From NCBI RefSeq assembly GCF_027409185.1, contig NC_084467.1:14808501-14872500 (forward strand): a stretch of 64,000 nt of DNA, written 5' to 3'. Below the pieces are notes generated by a model. That model was not told the DNA's origin. It saw only the letters and a program-made list of their open reading frames with translations, and did not search any database. This document shows, piece after piece, positions 59,001 to 64,000 of the stretch. Numbering within the stretch: the stretch's first letter is position 1; the number at the start of each line of letters is the position of its first letter. The stretch is from Cynocephalus volans (lineage: Eukaryota; Chordata; Mammalia; Dermoptera; Cynocephalidae). The position numbers and the translations under genes are program-made.

Positions 59001-59120
59001 TTATCCTCTGGTTCAGGGGCTCAGTCAGAGCTAGGTGATAAGGCTGGGATGAGCTTAGGTCAGGACAACATGAGTAGGACCTGGACCTCCTACGCTGAAT
59101 GTCTCTCTTTCTCCCTGTAG
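56100..59120. other. SLC66A1 intron 1, remainder
   Basis: Unique-looking intron sequence with a pyrimidine-rich tract at 56140-56250 and MIR traces near 57300-57450 and 58740-58900. No additional exon or RNA gene recognised. Confidence 0.5.
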
Positions 59121-59349
59121 AACCTTTGCCTGCCTCAGTGCACCAGAGCCCACCCTCCTGGGCTGGAAGCCCTCCCTCCACAACCATGGTCTGGAAGAAA
59201 CTGGGCTCTGGCAACTTCTCCAGCTGCCCCAATGGCTCCCGCCGGTGGATATGGGATGTGTTTGGTGAATGTGCCCAGGATGGCTGGGACGAGGCCAGTG
59301 TGGCCCTGGGCTTGGTCTCCATTCTCTGTTTTGCTGCATCCACTTTCCC
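59121..59349 (+). CDS. SLC66A1: SLC66A1 (PQLC2), first coding exon (ATG at 59186), partial gene
   Basis: Lysosomal PQ-loop transporter that exports cationic amino acids and binds the C9orf72 complex; the human protein has seven membrane helices. The acceptor CTCCCTGTAG precedes 59121. After 65 bp of 5'UTR, ATG sits in a good context (ACAACCATGG) and opens MVWKKLGSGNFSSCPNGS. The exon ends in ...LGLVSILCFAASTFP inside the first helix. The donor CC/GTGAGT at 59349/59350 splits the codon of the first PQ motif. The luminal N-terminus NFSSCPNGS keeps glycosylation-type NXS sites. Later exons lie right of the window. Intron 2 (59350-64000) holds repeats only as far as I can see. Confidence 0.95.
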
Positions 59350-59529
59350 GTGAGTAGTGCCTGGTGGCAGGACCATGTCAGGGCTGAGGGGTGGGGTGGT
59401 GACTCCAGGCACAGCACGGAGAAGGGCTGCCTGTCTGGTGGATGTACTCCCTCCCCCACCCACACCCACTGACTTCCAACCCACCTGGAGGAGCCTGCTT
59501 TGCGCTGGGCAGTGCTGATATGGAGATAA

Positions 59530-59745
59530 TTACAATAACATTTACTACAGTGTATTGAATCCTGCTGTGTACCTGGCTATGTACCTAAGCACTTAACATG
59601 TTTTTTTTACCCCCATTTAACCATTTAATCCTCATGACAATCCTGTGAAATAGATATAGTTACTATCCCTATTTTGCAGATGAGGGAACTGAAACCCAGA
59701 GAGGTTAAGTAACTTGCTCTAGGTTGCACAGCTGTTAAGAGATGG
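59530..59745 (-). repeat. MIR SINE in SLC66A1 intron 2
   Basis: CTATGTACCTAAGCACTTAA, CCTATTTTGCAGATGAGGGA and AGGTTAAGTAACTTGCTCTA follow the reverse MIR consensus. Confidence 0.7.
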
Positions 59746-59879
59746 TCAGGGCAGTGGGAGCGCTGGGCTGCGTCAGCCATGGCCTCTGTCCTCAGAGCTT
59801 TGACAGTCTGGTGGAGACAACAGCAGTGAACACAAACTACTGTGGCTGCTGCTGTGATTGGGGAATGAGGACATGCTGC

Positions 59880-60070
59880 ATAACAGGACAGTGGTCAAGA
59901 GCATCCACACTCAGCTTTGCCACCTACTAGCTGTGACCTGAGCAAGTCATTCCACTGCTCTGTGCCTCAGTTCCCTCATCTGTAAAGTGGGAATATTGTT
60001 CCCTACCTCAGCGGGTTGCTAGGAGGATGGCACAAGGGGAGTGTGTGTAAAACGCCCGATGCGGGGCCTT
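59880..60070 (+). repeat. MIR SINE in SLC66A1 intron 2
   Basis: AGTGGTCAAGAGCATCCACA, CACCTACTAGCTGTGACCTG and CCTCATCTGTAAAGTGGGAA match the MIR consensus. Confidence 0.75.
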
Positions 60071-60644
60071 TGCACAATGTCTGCATGAGTCTGAACGTGG
60101 CCCGTGGGGATATTGTGAGTGTTTCATTAATTAAAGCACAGGAGAGGGGCACGTACCCCGTCCGCAGAGGCAGGAGGGGGCTGCAGTCAGAAAGGACCTG
60201 GAGATGTCAGCCTCTAAGCCAAGTGCTGTAGGATAGGGAAGAATTAGGGGAAAGTGACGGAAGAGCATCCCAGCCAGGGGAACAGCCGGTGCAGGAGGGA
60301 CGGAAGCAGCTCTGTTTGTATGGCTGACCTAGTGCAGGAGGGACGGCAGGGCAGGGGAGGTCACAGAGGCCATGACCTACGGGCTCTTCTCCACTGTTAA
60401 GAAGTTTGCTCTTTCAGATCCCTTTACTGACCAGCCACCAAAAAAGAGAAAAAGAAAGAAATTTGCTCTTTATCCCCAGGATAAAGATAAGGGTTTAATC
60501 AGGGGCTTGACATTGTTTGAACAGCTTTATTGGGAGATAATTCACATACCACACAATCAGCCCATTTCAATGTACAAGTCAATGGTTTTAGTATATCCAC
60601 TGAGTTTTGTAACTGTCACCACAATTAATTTTAGAACATTTTCA

Positions 60645-61174
60645 GCCCTCTCTTGGCTGGCTGCTGAGGGGGCACGGTGCAGCCACTCCGGAGTCCTCAG
60701 GTTCACCAGTAGGAGGATTCTGCTACCATCATGTCTTGGTTTGCTGCTCTTGCTGGAAAGGCAGAAGATCTTTTAAACTGAGTGGATCAAGGGGCTGCAA
60801 CCACTCTTAGTAGAAAAGAGAACACGAGCAACATCACATATAGCAAAAATACTGACTACTCTGAACTTCACCAGCGAAATACAGATTTGACTTATCAGAC
60901 TGGACCTAAAGCTACTGATATTTCCTCAGCGGCTGATAACATTCTAAATCAAAAAGCCACCATCTTAGCCGGCACTACAAATATGAAAGTAGGAGCTAGG
61001 ACACCAGTGGAGAAGAACTAAGAACTTATGTCAAAATTGATTTCTCTATGATATTTTAAGATTCAAAAAAAGAGAAAATTTTGACATCTAAAAGAAAATG
61101 TGTAATTTCGAAGGGTTCAGATACCCATACTGGCTAGCTGTCATAAAATAAAAAGAAAAGAAAATGCGTAAAAA
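60645..61174 (+). pseudogene. GOLGA5: GOLGA5 (golgin-84) 5'-end retrocopy with a SINE-derived tail
   Basis: Inserted in an L1 between 12-bp duplications AGAACATTTTCA (60633-60644, 61175-61186). After about 86 bp of 5'UTR, an ATG at 60731 opens MSWFAALAGKAEDLLN, then an in-frame TGA at codon 17, then VDQGAATTLSRKENTSN and further golgin-84 N-terminal sequence to TRTPVE-like residues, ending at 61021. Human golgin-84 (from memory) starts MSWFVDLAGKAEDLLNRVDQ. The copy then leaves the golgin coding sequence. It ends in a piece of monomer SINE (GGGTTCAGATACCCATACTG) and an A-rich tail. Only the first exon or so of the protein is represented. Confidence 0.85.
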
Positions 61175-61667
61175 AGAACATTTTCATCCGCTAAAAAAAC
61201 CTGTGCCCATCGGCAGTCATTCCCCATGTCCCCCTAAACCTCTCAGTCTCTGGTAGCCACCAATCTACTTCCTGTCCCTGTAGAAAGAAATTTATCTATT
61301 CTGGACATTTAGAGATTCATATCAATGGAATCATATAGTATGTGGCCTTTTGTGACTAGCTTCTTTCATTTAACGTGATGTCTTCAAGATTCATTCACGT
61401 TGTAGTGTGTTTTAGTACTTCCGTCCTTTTCGTGGCTGGCTCATATTCCGTTCTGGCTACCACATTTTGTGTATCCATTCATCCACTGAGAGACATTGGG
61501 GTTGTTTCTACTTCTTACTTACTATGATTAATGTTGCTGTCTACATTCATGTACAAGCTTTTGTGGGGACTCTGTTTTTATTCCTCTTGAGTATGTACCT
61601 AGGAATAGAATTTCTGGGTCTTCTGGTAACTCTGTTTCATCTTTTGAGGAACTGCCAGACTGTTTTT

Positions 61668-61809
61668 CTTTTTTTTTTTGTCTTTTTCGTGACCGGCACT
61701 CAGCCAGTGAGTGCACTGGCCAGTCCTATATGGGATCCGAACCCGCGGCGGGAGCGTCGCTGCGCTCCCAAGCGCTGCACTCTCCTGAGTGCGCCACGGG
61801 GCCGGCCCG
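61668..61809 (-). repeat. GC-rich SINE (type B) with a type A-like head, inside L1
   Basis: Flanked by TGCCAGACTGTTTTT at 61653-61667 and 61810-61824. The 5' end reads GGGCCGGCCCCGTGGCGCAC, i.e. the GGCCGGCCC head of type A joined to the type B body. Confidence 0.92.
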
Positions 61810-61884
61810 TGCCAGACTGTTTTTCAAAGTGCCCGCACCGTTTTGTATTCCCACCAGCAGTGTATGAAGGTTCCAATTTCTCCA

Positions 61885-61925
61885 GACCCACTGCTTCTCA
61901 GCCTTTCGGCTAAGGTCAAGTGCAG
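61885..61925 (+). pseudogene. Truncated U2 snRNA 5'-end retropseudogene
   Basis: The 41-bp insert contains CTGCTTCTCAGCCTTTCGGC followed by TAAGGTCAAGTGCAG, close to the U2 snRNA 5' end (CGCTTCTCGGCCTTTTGGCTAAG...). It is flanked by TTTCTCCA at 61877-61884 and 61926-61933 and interrupts the L1 sequence exactly there. It covers only the branch-point-upstream part of U2, so it cannot encode a working RNA. Confidence 0.85.
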
Positions 61926-62560
61926 TTTCTCCAAATCCTCAGCAACTCTGTCTGCCTTTTTTTTTACAGCTGTCCTGGTGGGTGGGAAGTAGTGTCTCGT
62001 GGTTTTGATCTGCATTTCTCTGATGGGTAATGATGCTGAGCAGTTTCTCATGTGCTTACTGGCCATCTTCTATCTTCCTTGGAAAAAGGTTTATTCAGAT
62101 CCTTTGTCCATTTTTCAGTTGAATTATTCATCTTTTTATTGTTGAGTTGTAATAGTTCTTTGTGTATTCTAGATACAAATTCCTTAATTTGCAAATATTT
62201 TCTCCCATTCTCTGGGATGTCTTTTCATTTTATTGATGGTGTCCTTTGAAGCACAAAAATTCTAAATTTTGATGTTGTCCAATTTATGTTTTTCTTTTGC
62301 TGCTTGTGCTTTTGGTGTCATATCTAAAAAACTATAGCCTAATCCAAGTAACAAAGATTTGCCCTTTTCTTCCTAGAGTTTTATAGATGTAGCTCTTATG
62401 TTTAGGTGTTTGATCCGTTTTGAGGGGTTTTTTTTGTATGTTGTGTGAGGTACGAGTCCAGCCTCATTCTTTTGCATGTGGATATCCAGTTGTCCCAGCA
62501 CCATGTGTTGAAAAGACTGTCCTATCCCCACTGAATTGTCCCAGCACCCTGTTGGAGGCT

Positions 62561-64000
62561 TTTTACTGAATTGCCTTGTTCTGGGTTCCACATTGGTGTG
62601 GCGCGAGTGAGCCAAACGGCTGCTATCCTTGCCTTTGCAGAGCTTCCATTCTGGCACCCTTGAAAGGACAGTCTGAGAATGACAGGGAAGAAGGACCAGG
62701 GAGTGGGGGCAGAGAGAGAGACTGAAGGCAGAGAGGCCGCCTTGGAGGCTGTGGAAGCCCCCACGTGGCGGCGGGGATTGGAGAGGCCCTCAGGAGGTGG
62801 ACTGGATAGGTCTGGGTGACTGATGGAGATTGAGAGACGGAGACTCCCTGTCTGGGGGTGAGAACTTCCCCAGAACCATCTGAGGAGCTGGCTGAGGCTT
62901 TCTCTTCCTGTCTGGGCTTGGAGGATAAACCAGTGAGGGGGTCAGAGCCCTGGGAGAGAGCCCCAAGTGACAGCAAAAAGGACAGCCACCTTCCTGCTCC
63001 TCCCTAGGACTTGGCCTCTCCTGGGTGGGATAGAATCGCTTTCCTGTAATTTATGGAGACAAGTCAAGTCAGAGGGTCCAGAAGGAGCTTTGCTAAAGGC
63101 CACAGGATAAACCTTAATTAAGGGCCCTCTCTGTGCCAGACCTGTACCAGTGGCTGCCCCCGTCCTCAGGAAGCTTGAGTCCAGGAGGGAGGGGATGTCG
63201 AGTGTTACAAAGGAGGAAGGAGAAGATCCCGTTGGAACTCATGTTGCTGAAGACCCAGAGGAGGAACTGATATTTCCTGACAGTGAAAGACAAAGAGGAG
63301 GTGTCTGGGCCCAGGAGGGAGTGGGGCCCTCTGGAGACTTGGAGAAAGAGAAAGCAATCCTGGGGGCAGAGGTGGGGCTGGTGGCCTGACCTGGGCCTTG
63401 TAAGGGCTGGCATCAGAGGGTGTGGTCCTCAGAGGGTGAGGAGCAGTGGAGGGCTCTGACAGTTTTTGGCAAGATTGGGGTTTTAGAAGGATCCCTGAAG
63501 GGCCAGCGCATGGCTCACTTGGGAGAGCGTGGTGCTGACAACACCAAGTCAAGGGTTAAGATCCCCTTACTGGTCATCTTTTAAAAAAATAAAAATAAAA
63601 TAAAATAAAAAAGAAGAATCCCTGAGAGAGAGGATGGATTTGGTTAACGAGGCTTGGTTAGGAAACAGAGAGAGGTGGGAGGAGTGGGGGGTTAGACAGG
63701 AGGTGGAAGTGGAGGAACCAGGCCAGTACCCAGCTTTCTTAGTTTCTCGCTTGGGTGATGGGTGGGATTAGGTGCCATTTAGTTTTTCTTTCTATCTGTC
63801 CATCCATCCGTCCATCCACCTACTTATGTACCTGTGTGCATGCATGCAGATAGTGAAAAAGAAATTTGAATAGTGAATGGTCGTGTGTGTAACGGTTAAG
63901 AGCAAGACTGGAGGATCTGGCCAGGATGTGAACCAGAGCCGTATGACACAACTTCCTCAGTCCCCAATGACAAGGGTCATCATAATAGACTTGACCTCAC
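62561..64000. other. SLC66A1 intron 2, right part
   Basis: Apart from the SINE at 63502 and a short (CCAT)n-like run near 63799-63822, no exon, RNA gene or named repeat was recognised. The second coding exon of SLC66A1 is not in the window. Confidence 0.5.
63502..63612 (+). repeat. Single-unit SINE derived from the type A dimer
   Basis: The head is GGGCCAGCGCATGGCTCACT of the left unit, continuing into the right-unit ending CAAGTCAAGGGTTAAGATCC and CAGTCATCTT-like end, with an (AAAAT)n tail. Imperfect duplications AGAAGGATCCCTGA and AGAAGAATCCCTGA flank it. Confidence 0.85.

Larger units (their letters stand above)
60505..62560 (-). mobile_element. L1 3' half in reverse orientation, old
   Basis: Reverse L1M-type sequence: GCTTTATTGGGAGATAATTC, GGTAGCCACCAATCTACTTC, TTTTGTATTCCCACCAGCAG, ATATCCAGTTGTCCCAGCAC. 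It holds three later inserts: a GOLGA5 retrocopy (60645-61174), a type B SINE (61668-61809) and a U2 snRNA fragment (61885-61925). Confidence 0.87.

Overview
The window is mammalian nuclear DNA, very probably from a colugo (Dermoptera, Galeopterus or Cynocephalus). It holds about 30 copies of SINEs built from tRNA-Ile(GAT) units, as dimers, GC-rich dimer derivatives and monomers. These match the t-SINE/CYN family known from colugos, and many copies have perfect 10-17 bp target-site duplications. The gene order EMC1 - MRTO4 - AKR7 cluster - SLC66A1 is that of human chromosome 1p36.13.

Layout. (1) 1-14945, minus: EMC1, exons 1-17, running off the left edge. (2) 14946-15255: CpG-rich divergent promoter shared by EMC1 and MRTO4. 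(3) 15256-20760, plus: MRTO4, complete, 8 exons, 239 codons. (4) 21489-29730, minus: an AKR7 gene copy with all seven exon positions recognisable but clearly a pseudogene. (5) 29770-44960: intergenic block of old L1 pieces, SINEs, a degraded ERV pol remnant, a solo LTR, a CCDC90B processed pseudogene split by an ERVL LTR, and a short unidentified retrocopy. (6) 44960-48300: a second, decayed copy of the last MRTO4 exon and its downstream flank, split by a MaLR LTR and an L1. (7) 48763-54950, minus: AKR7A2, complete, 7 exons, 363 codons. (8) 54951-55218: CpG-rich divergent promoter shared by AKR7A2 and SLC66A1. (9) 55219-64000, plus: 5' part of SLC66A1 (noncoding exon 1, first coding exon, intron 2). 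Intron 2 holds an L1 carrying a GOLGA5 retrocopy and a 41-bp U2 snRNA fragment.

The main evolutionary signal is a segmental tandem duplication. One unit ran from the last intron of MRTO4 through a whole AKR7 gene. The MRTO4-proximal AKR7 copy then decayed, while the SLC66A1-proximal copy stayed intact. The four live genes are housekeeping genes: ER membrane-protein insertion (EMC1), 60S ribosome assembly (MRTO4), aldehyde reduction (AKR7A2) and lysosomal cationic amino-acid export (SLC66A1). They are arranged as two head-to-head pairs on CpG islands. I found no sign of a wholly new functional system. The unusual items are the duplication footprint, the retrocopies and the SINE biology. Exon boundaries were read by eye from splice sites and reading frames, and all assignments rest on remembered family sequences, not on database searches.
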